Assembly (NCBI RefSeq): GCF_000186865.1
Contig: NW_008705570.1
Location: 369,729-433,728, forward strand
Length of the DNA: 64,000 bases
Reading direction: 5' to 3'
DNA from: Aureococcus anophagefferens
Taxonomy: Eukaryota; Sar; Pelagophyceae; Pelagomonadales; Pelagomonadaceae
The notes under the pieces were generated by a model. That model had not been told where the DNA came from. It was given only the letters and a program-made list of their open reading frames with translations, and did not search any database. Numbering within the stretch: the stretch's first letter is position 1; the number at the start of each line of letters is the position of its first letter. Shown in pieces: positions 37,112 through 46,333 of the stretch. The position numbers and the translations under genes were made by a program.

Positions 37112-38421
37112 CTAGACGACGCTGTAGGCGCTCGGCCCCGCGGTGCTGAGCTCGACGCCCATCGCGGCGATCGCGGACCCCGCGGCGGCCTGCGCCTTGT
37201 ACTTGAGGCCGGCGATGGCGAGGAGGACGACGATGAGCAACGCGAGGAGCACGATGACGACGACGACGAGGACGTGGACCTCGTGGAGCATGGCGAAGAT
37301 GGCGTCCTCGTCCGCGTCGTGGTGCCGGTCCCACTCGTCGTCCTCCTCGTCCTCCCACTCGTCCTCCCAGTCGTCGCGCGACAGGCAGCTCTCTCTCCAT
37401 TCGCCCTGGGGGCAGCAGAACGTGGTGTCGCGGCAGCAGCAGCGCGCCCACTGCTCGTCGTGCTCCATCGCCGCGTAGCCGCACGTGCCCGACGCCTGTG
37501 TGCAAATCAAATCTTCAATACGAATTCAATGTGCTTCGAGAACTCGACGTGAACGATCGATTCGTCCAAAAATCAGCCAAAACGGCGTCGATTTGACCGA
37601 GCTAGAGAATTTCAAAGTTTGGTCGGGACGTCCCAAACCAGTGGTTGATTTGCACACAGCCCGACGCGTAGCCCCCGAGGCGCGTCTCCTGCCAGTCCGG
37701 CGCGTAGGCGAGGCGGTCGCCGGAGAAGAACTGGTTCCCGTTGCGGAAGCCGTTGTACTGGCAGTACAGGCGCCCGAGGTCCTCCGGCGCGTCCTCGTCC
37801 TCGTCCTCGTCCTCGCCCTCGTCGCCCTCCTTGCACCGCTCGTAGTCGGCGCGGTTGTCGTCGAGCAGCGCCTTCGTGTCGCCGTAGGCCTCGGACGGCG
37901 ACCCGCCCGCGCGGCAGAGGCACTTGGCCCAGCCCCGCACGTTGCAGGACGCGTCGACCTACCGCGCGACGGCGTTTCCCCGGCCGCGAGCTCTCGAACG
38001 TCGTCGCGGGACGCCGGCGCCGACCCAGTCGTGGAAGAGGCCCGGCGAGAAGACGACGCAGTCCTCGTCCGTGCACCACTCGTTGGGATCGCCGGGGTTC
38101 CACTTTTGGTACGTCGGCGCGTGGCCGTCGACCCACTGCCAGTCGCCGGACTCGTCCTCGCCGGCCTCGAACATGCCGATGTAGACCGCCGTCTTCTCGC
38201 CCGAAAAAGTCGCGCACGAAGTCGTTCTCGGCCTCGTCGCGGATGGACGCCAGCGTGCCGCCCTTCTCCTCGCAGTAGTCCTCGCACTGCACGTACGTCG
38301 CCGTCATGGGACTCACGTGGAAACAGGCGTCGGCCGTCGACGTCGGGCTCACGAAGCCGTCGGGGCACGACGACGCCGCGACGCCGACCACGGCGAAGAG
38401 GAAGACAGCTCGACCAACCAT
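37112..38421 (-). CDS. C-type lectin-like membrane protein; carries an introner; apparent 1-bp frameshift
   Basis: ATG 38421 starts MVGRAVFLFAVVGVAASS (signal peptide). A C-type lectin fold follows: SCPDGFVSPTSTADACFHVS, CEDYCEEKGGTLASIRDEAE, WQWVDGHAPTYQKWNPGDPN and CTDEDCVVFSPG. A 54-bp GT-AG intron (37959-38012) joins HDWVGAG to VDASCNVRGWAKCLC. After an acidic stretch comes the introner (37496-37667), then a Cys-rich and acidic part (CCCRDTTFCCPQGEW) and one transmembrane helix (VLVVVVIVLLALLIVVLLAIAG). Exon 1 sums to 3n+1 nt: in a T-run (A-run on plus, 38204-38208) one base must be removed to read FVRDFSGEKTAVYIGMF. Probably a surface glycan-binding protein. Confidence 0.7.
37488..37667 (-). 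mobile_element. Introner A2 (family A) with exact 8-bp duplication
   Basis: Element 37496-37659. On the gene strand it begins CTGTGTGCAAATC and ends GATTTGCACACAG, a perfect 13-bp inverted repeat, flanked by GCGTCGGG on both sides (exact). It contains GGCTGATTTTTGGACGA. Two donors are possible: GC at 37667 in the duplicate (gives GGYASGTCGY) or GT at 37655 in the arm (gives GGYASGCASGTCGY); both keep frame. The clearest family-A copy. Confidence 0.95.
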
Positions 38422-38479
38422 CGTTCTCCGTAATAATGCTTCAACTTTGGCGTTGTTTCCCTCAAGGCTGCCCCTGGGC

Positions 38480-39244
38480 ATGGCATCGTCGTCGATGGCG
38501 GGCAGCGTGGCCGGCCAGGCGTCGTCGGTCGTCGTCGCCTTCTTCCTGCCGTGCATGCTCGTGCTCGTGCAGCGGCGCGCGGAGACCATGGTCGTCGCGC
38601 TGTGCTTCGCCTTCGGGTGGCTCATGGGCATCGGCCTCGCCGGCATCGCCTTCGTCTCGGGCCTCACGTCGGACCGGCTCATCCTCAGCGGCGTCCTCGC
38701 GGCGGCGGGCAGCGAGCTCGGTCGCTTCGCGGTGTACCGAGGGTACCGCTACGTCGAGCGCCTGGACCTGGCGGCGGAGGTGCGCCTCGACGACGCGTCG
38801 TCGTCGCTCGCCGCGGGCTTCGGCACCGCGGCGCTCCACGCGGTCTTCCTCTTCGCCGCGGCGCCGGCGCCGAGTGTGGCCCACGCCGCCGCCGTGCTCA
38901 TGTTCGTGGTCCTCGACGTGGCGCTCGCGGGGCTGCTCTTCTGCGAGGCCCGGCCGGAGCCGCCGAACCACCCGGACCGCGGCGGGCCCCTCATCCTCCT
39001 CGAGCGCTTCTTCTTCGACTCGCGCCACGCGCCGGCCCTCAAGCTCCTCGCGGCCGTGGGCCTCCACGCCGCGGCGACGGTGGCGTCGAGCCTCGACGCG
39101 CGCGCCGCGCTCCCGGGCGTCGCCCTCTGCCCCGTGGCCGCGTCGCTCCTCGCGTTCCGCGGCCGCACGCGCGTCTACCCCCTCGTGTCGGCCCGCGGCG
39201 GCTTCGCGTCGCGCGTCCTGCGCAGCGGCGACGGCCACACGTAA
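38480..39244 (+). CDS. APH-1-like gamma-secretase subunit (tentative)
   Basis: 254 residues from ATG 38480 (MASSSMAGSVAGQA), with about seven hydrophobic segments. Order and local motifs resemble APH-1: paired N-terminal helices, ELGRFAVYRGYRYVERLDLA, LAAGFGTAALHAVFLFA, HAAAVLMFVVLDVALAGLLF, then ALKLLAAVGLHAAATVASSL and PGVALCPVAASLLAFRG with the conserved buried His positions. APH-1 scaffolds presenilin, nicastrin and PEN-2 in the intramembrane protease gamma-secretase. The assignment is from motif order and topology; another polytopic family is possible. Confidence 0.55.
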   Translation: MASSSMAGSVAGQASSVVVAFFLPCMLVLVQRRAETMVVALCFAFGWLMGIGLAGIAFVSGLTSDRLILSGVLAAAGSELGRFAVYRGYRYVERLDLAAEVRLDDASSSLAAGFGTAALHAVFLFAAAPAPSVAHAAAVLMFVVLDVALAGLLFCEARPEPPNHPDRGGPLILLERFFFDSRHAPALKLLAAVGLHAAATVASSLDARAALPGVALCPVAASLLAFRGRTRVYPLVSARGGFASRVLRSGDGHT

Positions 39245-39356
39245 GGACGCGGGCACGACGCGCCTCCAGCCGCCCGCGCCCGTCGGTGGAGCGCCGCGGG
39301 ACGGGCGCGCGCGCGCACCGCAGCCGGCGGGACCATGTGTGAGACCCGCTCCCTCG

Positions 39357-40181
39357 TTACCCGTCCTCGAGCTCGGCCGCCCACTCCGTCCCCGCGAGCG
39401 CCGCCCGGACCTCGTCGAGGTTCTCGATGCTGTCCGCCGCGCGCCCGCCGGACTTGACGTACGCGGTCCGCGGCGGCTTCGGGGGCGGCCCGACGCCGAG
39501 GAAGTCGTAGAGCTCGCCCAGCCACCTCGGCGTGTCGGCAACGAGCTCGTCGTAGGTCACGCGGAACGCGCGCGGCGGCGGCGCGGCGGCGGCCGCCCAG
39601 GCCTCGACGGCGTCCCACTCGCGCTTCTGCGACGCGAGCGTGCCCGCGAGCGTCTCCGCGTCGAGCCGCACCCGCAGCTTCGCCACGGCGGCCGCGCAGC
39701 GCGTCGACGTGCAGTGCACGTTGCGCGACGCCTCTGCCCCTAGAAGCGTGGCGTTGGGCGTGAGGCGGTTCTTCGCGCCGGAGACGACGCGCGCGACGCC
39801 GACGCGCCGCAGCAGCACGAGCTTGACGCCGCGCCGCGCCACCCACGCGGCGAACTCCGCGCGGTGCGCCGCCGTCGCGTAGCCCTTGGCGAGCCAGAGC
39901 CCCTGCTTCCACCCGAACGCGGCGCACCTGCCGTTGTCGCGCGCGGCGATCGCGACGCGTGCGTTCGCGCTCGCCTCGAAGGCCGCGGTCACGTTGCGCC
40001 CGGGCCGCGCCGCCTCGCGCGCGCGGACCTTGGACACGAGGACCGTCGGATCGTGGCCGGCGGGCACGTCGACGCGACCGGCGGGCATGCAGATCGCAGG
40101 GTGCGCGTTGAGGAGCGACATGAGCCAGTCCGACCCGCTCCGCGCCGCCTGGAGCACCAAGAAAAGCTGGCGGTACCGCAT
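39357..40181 (-). CDS. Sulfotransferase-family protein
   Basis: 274 residues from ATG 40181 (MRYRQLFLVLQAARSGSDWL). The N-terminal strand-loop-helix SGSDWLMSLLNAHPAI is the PAPS 5'-phosphosulfate loop pattern, and LVLLRRVGVARVVSGAKN is the 3'-phosphate-binding region. VTYDELVADTPRWLGELYDFLGV is typical of sulfotransferases. There is no transmembrane anchor, so a soluble enzyme or one whose leader is missing. It would transfer sulfate from PAPS to a glycan or small acceptor. Preceded by a duplicated CCATGAGTTATGCC string (about 40178 and 40229). Confidence 0.75.
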   Translation of the reverse strand: MRYRQLFLVLQAARSGSDWLMSLLNAHPAICMPAGRVDVPAGHDPTVLVSKVRAREAARPGRNVTAAFEASANARVAIAARDNGRCAAFGWKQGLWLAKGYATAAHRAEFAAWVARRGVKLVLLRRVGVARVVSGAKNRLTPNATLLGAEASRNVHCTSTRCAAAVAKLRVRLDAETLAGTLASQKREWDAVEAWAAAAAPPPRAFRVTYDELVADTPRWLGELYDFLGVGPPPKPPRTAYVKSGGRAADSIENLDEVRAALAGTEWAAELEDG

Positions 40182-40423
40182 GAGTTATGCCTTGACGCGT
40201 CTCTAAACGTAGGGGGCCCGGGGAGGAACCATGAGTTATGCCAGGCGCATCCGAGAGCTGCCCGCTATCCAGGCGCCAAGGTGGTGATCGTTGAAACCAA
40301 GGTGAAGGTGAAGATATGATGATGTTGAAGCCAGTTCTCGCGCCTCGCGTCGCCATGCGCGAGCAGACAACAGATTTCGCTCTACTATGTGCACGGGGAA
40401 ATGGGGAACAAACAATCGGGGCG

Positions 40424-41206
40424 TCAGGCGTCGTCGAGGAAGGCCGCGTCGTCGACTCCGCCGCCGGTTTCGAAGAAGGCGACGGAGCCGAGGTAGTCGA
40501 GGCGCTCGGCGGAGAGCTTCCCCTTGGCCGCCGCGGCCTTGGTCGCCGCGACCCAGACGGCGAGGTCCTCCGGCGGCGCCGCGCCGGCCGCCGCCGCGGC
40601 CCTCCAGTCGCGGTATTTCCGGAAGCCCTTCATGAACGCGGAGCCGCAGGCCCGGCTCGAGATCCACTCGAAGCCCGCCTCGTCGAGGTCGCGGCGCCGG
40701 TCCGCGGGGAGGACGTCGCGGCCCCGGCGGCGCACGGCCGCGACCCAGCCGCCGAGCACGGGATTCTCGCGCCATTTTTTGGGCACCTGCGCGTCGCCGT
40801 GCGCGGCCACGTAGGCGACGAGCGCCTCGACGTTCTCCTGCCACCGGGCCTCGAGCTCCTCCGGCGTGAGCTGGCTCGGGTTCGTCCAGGCGAACTTGAG
40901 CAGGTCGAGCTTGTCCGCGCGGTCCGCCGCCAGTTTGCCGCTCTTCTTCAGGCGGCGCTGCGCCTCGCACCAGCGGCCGAGCTCGTCGCCGAGGGGCGCG
41001 TCGGCCGTGCCCCAGGTGCTCCGGTAGCTCGACAGCTCGCCGTACATGACGTCCCAGTCCTGCATCGAGCTCTTCCGCCGCGTCTTCGGCTTGGTCTCGG
41101 CGTCCTTCATGGCGCTCCTCGGCGCGAAGCCGAGGACCTTGAGCGGCGCGACCGTGGGCTTCGCGACGAAGGCGGATGCGACAGCGACGACGGCGAGTGT
41201 TCGCAT
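40424..41206 (-). CDS. Helicase-associated (HA) domain protein, possibly plastid-targeted
   Basis: 260 residues from ATG 41206 (MRTLAVVAVASAFVAKPTVA); an upstream ATG at 41227 adds seven residues. The start is a signal peptide ending ASAF, then a basic, Ser/Lys-rich stretch, i.e. the ASAFAP-type bipartite plastid-targeting pattern of algae with secondary plastids. At least three HA repeats follow (W..N...L..Y....G.A.VP pattern): ENVEALVAYVAAHGDAQVP, NPVLGGWVAAVRRRGRD and DLDEAGFEWISSRACGSAF. HA domains are thought to bind nucleic acid; no helicase motor is present. Confidence 0.7.
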   Translation of the reverse strand: MRTLAVVAVASAFVAKPTVAPLKVLGFAPRSAMKDAETKPKTRRKSSMQDWDVMYGELSSYRSTWGTADAPLGDELGRWCEAQRRLKKSGKLAADRADKLDLLKFAWTNPSQLTPEELEARWQENVEALVAYVAAHGDAQVPKKWRENPVLGGWVAAVRRRGRDVLPADRRRDLDEAGFEWISSRACGSAFMKGFRKYRDWRAAAAAGAAPPEDLAVWVAATKAAAAKGKLSAERLDYLGSVAFFETGGGVDDAAFLDDA

Positions 41207-41485
41207 GGCGCCGCGTGGACGCGACATGGCCGCTGGCGCCAGCGCTGGCTGTGGAAGCCCAGGCGAAGGCCACGAAGCAGATGGTGCGCGGCATGTTGAC
41301 GGCAAGTTGCACTGACCGGACGCGTCCTTTTCAGCCTCCTGGCGCAGCCCGCGGCCGTGCCCGCGGGTGCCTTGATGCGCCGAGACGCACGTTCCAACGA
41401 AGCAGCATTGAGCGGCATGAAGAACGACAGCGACAACAACGGCAACCGCGGCGCGCCTTCGGACTACGAATCGACCGACCTAAGA

Positions 41486-42619
41486 CTAAAACGCGAGCCT
41501 CGACGCGAGCATGGCGCCGACGTCGCCGTCGGGCGGCGGCGGGGGCGGCTCCGGCGCGGCGTCGCGGTCCGCGGCCTCGCGGAGGAGCGTCGCGAAGTCC
41601 GCCGGCGGCGGCGCGGCGGCCTCGCGGTCCGCGGCCTCGCGGAGGAGCGCGGAGAAGCCGGGCTGGTCCTCCTGGAGGCGCCGCGCGAGCCGCGACGTCG
41701 CCGCGCGCGCGGCCCCGAGCGACGACGCGCCGGCGCTGCGCGCGGCCCCGAGGACGCGGCCCGGCCCCACGAGGGACGACGGCGCCGGCCCGTCCGCCTC
41801 GACCGGCGGCGGCGGCGCGGCCGACGCGATCTCCGCGGCCGCGGCGCGCGTCGCGTCCTCGAAGACGTTGACGAGCGTCGCGCGGCCGACGCGCCGCGCG
41901 ACGGTCCTCGGCGCGAGCGCGACGCGGACCGAGCAGTCGACGGACGCGAGCGCGAGCTTGCCCGCGGCGCCCGCGGACGTCGGCACGACGACGTCGACCG
42001 CGAGCGTCGCGTCGAGCGTCCCGCGGCCGCGGTCGATCGCGTAGCGCGGCGCGGCGCCGTTGGACACGGACGCCATGGCCGCGGACGACCCGACGGCCTC
42101 CGCCAGCGCCGCGACGCAGTCACCGAAGACGGACTGGTTCGCGACGCGCACGAGGTAGGCGACGTCGCCGGTTGCACATTTAAGCTGTTCGCCCGCGGCG
42201 TCGCCCTCGAGCGTCGAAGCTCCGTCGACGACGCAGAACGCGTTGCGGCCGAGCTCGCGCTCGCAGGTGTAGGCAAATAGATGCTCGTTCTCGTCGTAGT
42301 ACGCGAAGAAGGCGGCGGCGTCCTGCGCCGCGAGCCGCGCGTTGACCGCTTCCGTCACCGTCGCGTCGGCCAACTGCAGGCGCAGCGCGACGATGGCCTC
42401 GTGCGCGGCCTCCTCGGCCGGCGTCGGCGCGCGCGTCGGCTTGCCGCTCATCGTGGGGTTGCTGCTAAAAGCGTCCGGTTTGCGCGCTACCGGCTTCGCC
42501 GGCTTCGTCGCCGGCGGCTTCGTCGCCGCGGCCATGGCCATGAGCTCGTCGAGGCCGTCGGACCGGTCGCTGGACTCGGCGCGCTTCAATGTCGCATTGG
42601 GCAGGGCGCGCGACCACAT
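41486..42619 (-). CDS. Hypothetical protein with C-terminal LLREAADR repeats
   Basis: 377 residues from ATG 42619 (MWSRALPNATLKRA). No family recognised. Residues of about 65-250 look globular (FFAYYDENEHLFAYTCEREL, YLVRVANQSVFGDCVAALAE), then a stretch of Ala/Pro-rich linkers. The tail has two copies of LLREAADREAA separated by PPPADFAT, each a short amphipathic helix. Cytosolic, no signal. Divergent from the GH43 gene with only 73 bp between ATGs. Confidence 0.6.
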   Translation of the reverse strand: MWSRALPNATLKRAESSDRSDGLDELMAMAAATKPPATKPAKPVARKPDAFSSNPTMSGKPTRAPTPAEEAAHEAIVALRLQLADATVTEAVNARLAAQDAAAFFAYYDENEHLFAYTCERELGRNAFCVVDGASTLEGDAAGEQLKCATGDVAYLVRVANQSVFGDCVAALAEAVGSSAAMASVSNGAAPRYAIDRGRGTLDATLAVDVVVPTSAGAAGKLALASVDCSVRVALAPRTVARRVGRATLVNVFEDATRAAAAEIASAAPPPPVEADGPAPSSLVGPGRVLGAARSAGASSLGAARAATSRLARRLQEDQPGFSALLREAADREAAAPPPADFATLLREAADRDAAPEPPPPPPDGDVGAMLASRLAF

Positions 42620-42692
42620 CGTGCCGCTGCGAGCGCCGGACAGGTCGGAGTTGCCGTCGAAGCTGCCCGACCCGACTCATTGCGATTGGACG

Positions 42693-43862
42693 ATGTTCGG
42701 GAGGAAGACAGCAATGTGGAAGACAGCCGCGCTCTTGCAGCAGTTCGCCTCGGCCGCGCCGTCGACGGCGAAGTGCGTCGACGCGGCCTGCACGAAGCCC
42801 GGCCACGACCCGAGCGCCATGCAGCGCGTGGGCAAGTACCATGTCGTCTTGACGACGGGCTCCGGCGGCGGCGAGGCCATGGGCCTCAAGTACATGAACG
42901 ACAGCGCGGGCTGGCGCCAGGGCGAGGATTCCTACTTCGTGCCGCCCTGGCTCGAAACCATGGAGCCGTGGAAGGGCTGCGCGGCGACGGCGTGCCCGTT
43001 CTGGGCTCCGGATTTGGTGTCCAACGGCAACGGCGTCGCGCCCGGCGGCGAAGACTTCGTGCTCTACTACTCGGTGCCCTCGACGACGCACCCGGCCTGC
43101 ATCGGACGCGCGGTGGGGCGATTCGTCGCGAGCCCCGTGCCGCGCGTCGACTGGCGGGACGCGCTCGGCGGTCCCGTGCTCTGCGGAAACGAAGACGCGT
43201 CCTCGGGTCCGCACGTCATCGATCCTTCCGTCTCCGTCATCGACGGCACGCCCTGGCTCTCCTTCGGATCCTGGAGCTCCGACGGATCCGCGGGCGGAGG
43301 CGTCTGGGTCGTCCCGCTCGACCCGGCGACCGGCGCGCTCGCGGACGACGTGCTGCGGGACTGCGGCGGCCGCTTCCCGCGCTGCTGGGGCACGTCGGAC
43401 CGCTTCGTCAACGTCGCGAACAACCGCCAGCCGGGCGGCCAGTACGCGGACACGAACGCCATCGAGGCGAGCTACCTCTACGACCGCCCCGGCTCGAACT
43501 TCACGTACCTCTTCGTCGACTACTACTGGTGCTGCAGAGGATTGGATTCGACCTACGAGCTGCGCGTGGGGCGGTCGACCGCGGGCGCCGCGGGCCCTTT
43601 CTTCGACGACGCCGGCGCGGACATGGCCGACGGCGGCGGGCGTCTGGTTTTGGGCTCGGGCGACGGCCTCGTCGGCCCGGGCCACGCGGGCATCCTGGAA
43701 GACGGCGACGTGCGGGTCTTCACCTTCGACTACCAGGGCGTCGCCGCGGACCCGACCCACGAGTACAAGACGCAGGCGCGACACCTCGCCTGGAGCGACG
43801 ACGGCTGGCCCGTCGTCTCCGACGTCAACTTCGTCGTTGGCAAGTCGGACGGCGCAGCCTAG
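42693..43862 (+). CDS. GH43-family glycosidase
   Basis: 389 residues from ATG 42693 (MFGRKTAMWKTAALLQQF). Five-bladed propeller-type GH43 pattern: HDPSAMQRVGKYHVVLTTGS (general-base Asp in HDPS), CPFWAPDLVSNGNG, VIDPSVSVIDGTPWLSFGSW (pKa-modulating Asp), AIEASYLYDRPGSNFTYLFV (acid Glu) and GLVGPGHAGILEDGDVRVFT. Closest to arabinan endo-1,5-alpha-L-arabinosidases. The N-terminus is only weakly signal-like. It would hydrolyse arabinan or xylan-type polysaccharides. Directly after the stop, CAACTTCGTCGTTG and GCAGCCTAGGTT are duplicated (43826-43890), a small local repeat that includes the stop codon. Confidence 0.8.
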   Translation: MFGRKTAMWKTAALLQQFASAAPSTAKCVDAACTKPGHDPSAMQRVGKYHVVLTTGSGGGEAMGLKYMNDSAGWRQGEDSYFVPPWLETMEPWKGCAATACPFWAPDLVSNGNGVAPGGEDFVLYYSVPSTTHPACIGRAVGRFVASPVPRVDWRDALGGPVLCGNEDASSGPHVIDPSVSVIDGTPWLSFGSWSSDGSAGGGVWVVPLDPATGALADDVLRDCGGRFPRCWGTSDRFVNVANNRQPGGQYADTNAIEASYLYDRPGSNFTYLFVDYYWCCRGLDSTYELRVGRSTAGAAGPFFDDAGADMADGGGRLVLGSGDGLVGPGHAGILEDGDVRVFTFDYQGVAADPTHEYKTQARHLAWSDDGWPVVSDVNFVVGKSDGAA

Positions 43863-43959
43863 GTTCAACTTCGTCGTTGCAGCCTAGGTTTACCCCCCAA
43901 TAAAAAACGTGGAGGAGCCCATCCCCGTCGATGGACCGTGGTGTTCGGAAGACCTGAGC

Positions 43960-45978
43960 ATGGCGCTCGCGCACTACGACCCCAATGCCATCGTCAAGCG
44001 GCGCGACCCGCACGAGCCGCCGCCGCGCGTCTGGAGCGAGGAGGAGCGCGCCAACTTCCGCAAGAGCGGCTTCTACAAGAAGCTCCAGGAGCACGCCCTC
44101 GTCGTCCACGACTACCAAAAACAGCGCGACGACGCGCGGACGCGGAGCGACCCGGAATTCGCGCCGCGCGACGACGACTTCGACGCCGACCCCGTCAAGC
44201 CCTTCGACGCGTCCGTCAACTACTACAAGATTTTGGGCGTCGACGACCTCGCGACGGCCGCGGACATCCGCCGGGCCTGGAGGAAGCTCGTGCTCGTCTA
44301 CCACCCGGACAAGATCAAGCAGTCGGGCACGGACATGAGCGAGAAGAAGGCGCGCGAGACCTTCGAGCGCATCTCCCTCTCCTTCGCGGTCCTCACGGAC
44401 CGGCCGACGCGGCGGCAGTACGACCGCGCGCGCGACGGCGACCGAGCGAACGGCGAGGTCTTCGACTGGGCCAAGAAGAGGAGGAAGAAGAAGAAGGACT
44501 GGGTGCCGCCGCCCGTCTTCGGCAGCGCCGCGGAGCCGAGCAAGAAGCCGAAGAAGGTCCCCGGCGAGCCCAAAGACACGACCGTCGTCGTCGACTTCAA
44601 CGCGCTGGACGCCGGCTGCGTGCGCAAGTTCGCCGTCAAGCGGCGCTACCTCAGCAAGGAGAAGAAGATGACCTCGTCGACGAAGGAGTACGCCATCCCC
44701 GTGCGGCCCGGCGAGATGTCGGCGAAGACCTGGGTCTTCGAGGGCGAGGGCGACAGCGACGCGACGACGCTCGCGGGGCCCGTGCGCTTCTTCCTCGCGA
44801 TCAAGCCCCACGCGACGCTCATCCGGAAGGGCTGCCACTGCACGTCCGACGCCGTCGTCGACGTCGTCGCGGGCCGCCGCTTCTTCGCGCTCGTGGAGAC
44901 GCTCTCGGGCCGCGCGGTCGCGCTCTGCGGCACCGCGCCGGACTTCGGTGGCCGGACGGGCCTCGTCGAGGTCCGCGTCCCCAGCGAGGGCCTGCCCGTG
45001 CTCGGCATGAAGCGCGGCGAGCGGGGCTGGCTCGCGATCAAGCTCAAGGTCACGCCCGGCCCGGTCCACGATCGCGTGCGGCGGAACCGGGCGGCCATGG
45101 AGAAGGCGTGGGAGACGCAGGCGGAGCGCGTGCACCGCCAGATCGACCTGAAGCAGGGCGACCTGCTGCGGGACGACTTCGGCGTGGGCATGGCGAAGAT
45201 CAGCGTGTCGACGGCGCACGCGCCCCGGTCCGAGGCCGTCGACATCGCGGCGGCCTCGCTCGCGTTCTTCGGCGAGCACCTCGCCCAGCCCGGCGGGCCC
45301 AGGTCGGACCGCTGGCGGCGCTTCGCCTACTACTTCTTCTGGCTCGCGCCGTCGTTCTTCTTCGGCCGCTGTTGGCTGCGGGTGACGCCGCGGGTGGCGG
45401 CCGACGCCTACGCCTGGGGCGGCTGGGCGCCGGCGCGCGCGCGCCGCCGCGACGAGGAGGACTGGGAGCGGGCCCTGCGGCTCCGCGCGGAACGCCTCGA
45501 GCGAGAGGAGGAGGCGCGGGAGCGGTCGACGCGCTACTACAAGCCCGTCATCTCCGTCTCCGACGACGAGGACGAAGGCGACGACGGCGACGCGATCTCG
45601 CAGCGCATCAAGCGGCGCCACCGCGAGGCCAAGGCCGAGCGGCGGCGCGCGGCGGCCGAGGCCGCGGCGCGCGAGGCCGAGGCCGACGGCGACGGCGGCG
45701 GCGGCGACGCGACGCGCGCGTCCGACGACGACGACGACCGGCCGAGCGCGCGGGAGCCGCTGGACCTGCCGAGCCGCGACGCCATCATCAACAACCTGTC
45801 GGGCTGCATCGTCCGCGAGCGCAAGGAGCTCGACAGCCCCAAGGTCTGTGACCTGGCCTACGGCACGCGCGTGACGGACACGGGCCAGCGGGCCCACGCC
45901 GGCGGCCGCCAGCGCGCCTTCATCCGCGCGCCCGACGGCGCGGGCTGGATCTCGTCCCGCCTCTTCCGCGCGGCCTAG
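43960..45978 (+). CDS. DnaJ-domain protein
   Basis: 672 residues from ATG 43960 (MALAHYDPNAIVKRRD). The J domain (VNYYKILGVDDLATAADIRR, YHPDKIKQSGTDM) lies at residues of about 85-155, inside the protein rather than at the N-terminus. It is followed by a basic stretch (KKRRKKKKDW), a beta-rich part similar to DnaJ C-terminal folds, a hydrophobic segment (FAYYFFWLAPSFFFGRCW) and a highly charged coiled-coil. The C-terminal 70 residues (CIVRERKELDSPKVCDLAYG) look SH3-like. Probable Hsp70 co-chaperone, perhaps membrane-associated. It starts less than 100 bp after the GH43 gene on the same strand. Confidence 0.8.
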   Translation: MALAHYDPNAIVKRRDPHEPPPRVWSEEERANFRKSGFYKKLQEHALVVHDYQKQRDDARTRSDPEFAPRDDDFDADPVKPFDASVNYYKILGVDDLATAADIRRAWRKLVLVYHPDKIKQSGTDMSEKKARETFERISLSFAVLTDRPTRRQYDRARDGDRANGEVFDWAKKRRKKKKDWVPPPVFGSAAEPSKKPKKVPGEPKDTTVVVDFNALDAGCVRKFAVKRRYLSKEKKMTSSTKEYAIPVRPGEMSAKTWVFEGEGDSDATTLAGPVRFFLAIKPHATLIRKGCHCTSDAVVDVVAGRRFFALVETLSGRAVALCGTAPDFGGRTGLVEVRVPSEGLPVLGMKRGERGWLAIKLKVTPGPVHDRVRRNRAAMEKAWETQAERVHRQIDLKQGDLLRDDFGVGMAKISVSTAHAPRSEAVDIAAASLAFFGEHLAQPGGPRSDRWRRFAYYFFWLAPSFFFGRCWLRVTPRVAADAYAWGGWAPARARRRDEEDWERALRLRAERLEREEEARERSTRYYKPVISVSDDEDEGDDGDAISQRIKRRHREAKAERRRAAAEAAAREAEADGDGGGGDATRASDDDDDRPSAREPLDLPSRDAIINNLSGCIVRERKELDSPKVCDLAYGTRVTDTGQRAHAGGRQRAFIRAPDGAGWISSRLFRAA

Positions 45979-46006
45979 GTTGGCCGTCGTAGCTTACGCC
46001 GCGCGC

Positions 46007-46333
46007 TCACGCGCACTCCTTGAGCGAGGCGGGCTCGCCCGTGTGGGGCAGGGGCCTGAAGATCTGCGCCGTGACCTCCTTGCCGCCGACCTTGAGCTTG
46101 ACGCGGAAGTTCGTGCCCGCGACGACCTGCGACGTGTACGACAGCGCCTCGAGCGCGTCCGTCTCGGCCGCGCCCGCCGCCGCGAGGATCTCGGCCTTGA
46201 GCTGCGCGCGGGGGATTGCGGTGGTGAGCAGCGCGCGTACGAGCCATGGACGCGGGCGGCGCGCGGCTTCCACGAGCGCCTTGACGTCGTCGTCGATGGG
46301 CTTGTCGTCACCGAACCCGCCCATGAGACCCAT
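46007..46333 (-). CDS. Cystatin (stefin-like cysteine protease inhibitor)
   Basis: ATG 46333 (MGLMGGFGDDKPIDDDVKA). Stefin/cystatin features: N-terminal GG, QVVAGTNFRVKL with the QxVxG loop, and a C-terminal FRPLPHTGEP where the second inhibitory hairpin lies. A 66-bp GC-AG intron (46202-46267, donor GCCGCG, acceptor GCGCGCAG) removes a non-homologous stretch and gives KALVELKAEILAAAGAAETD. The mature protein is then 86 residues, close to the family's usual size. It inhibits papain-like proteases in the cytosol. Confidence 0.85.
   Translation of the reverse strand: MGLMGGFGDDKPIDDDVKALVEAARRPRPWLVRALLTTAIPRAQLKAEILAAAGAAETDALEALSYTSQVVAGTNFRVKLKVGGKEVTAQIFRPLPHTGEPASLKECA
46202..46267 (-). 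other. GC-AG intron in the cystatin gene
   Basis: 66 bp, phase 0, between GTG GAA and CTC AAG. Removing it restores the normal stefin length between the GG motif and QVVAG. Confidence 0.7.
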
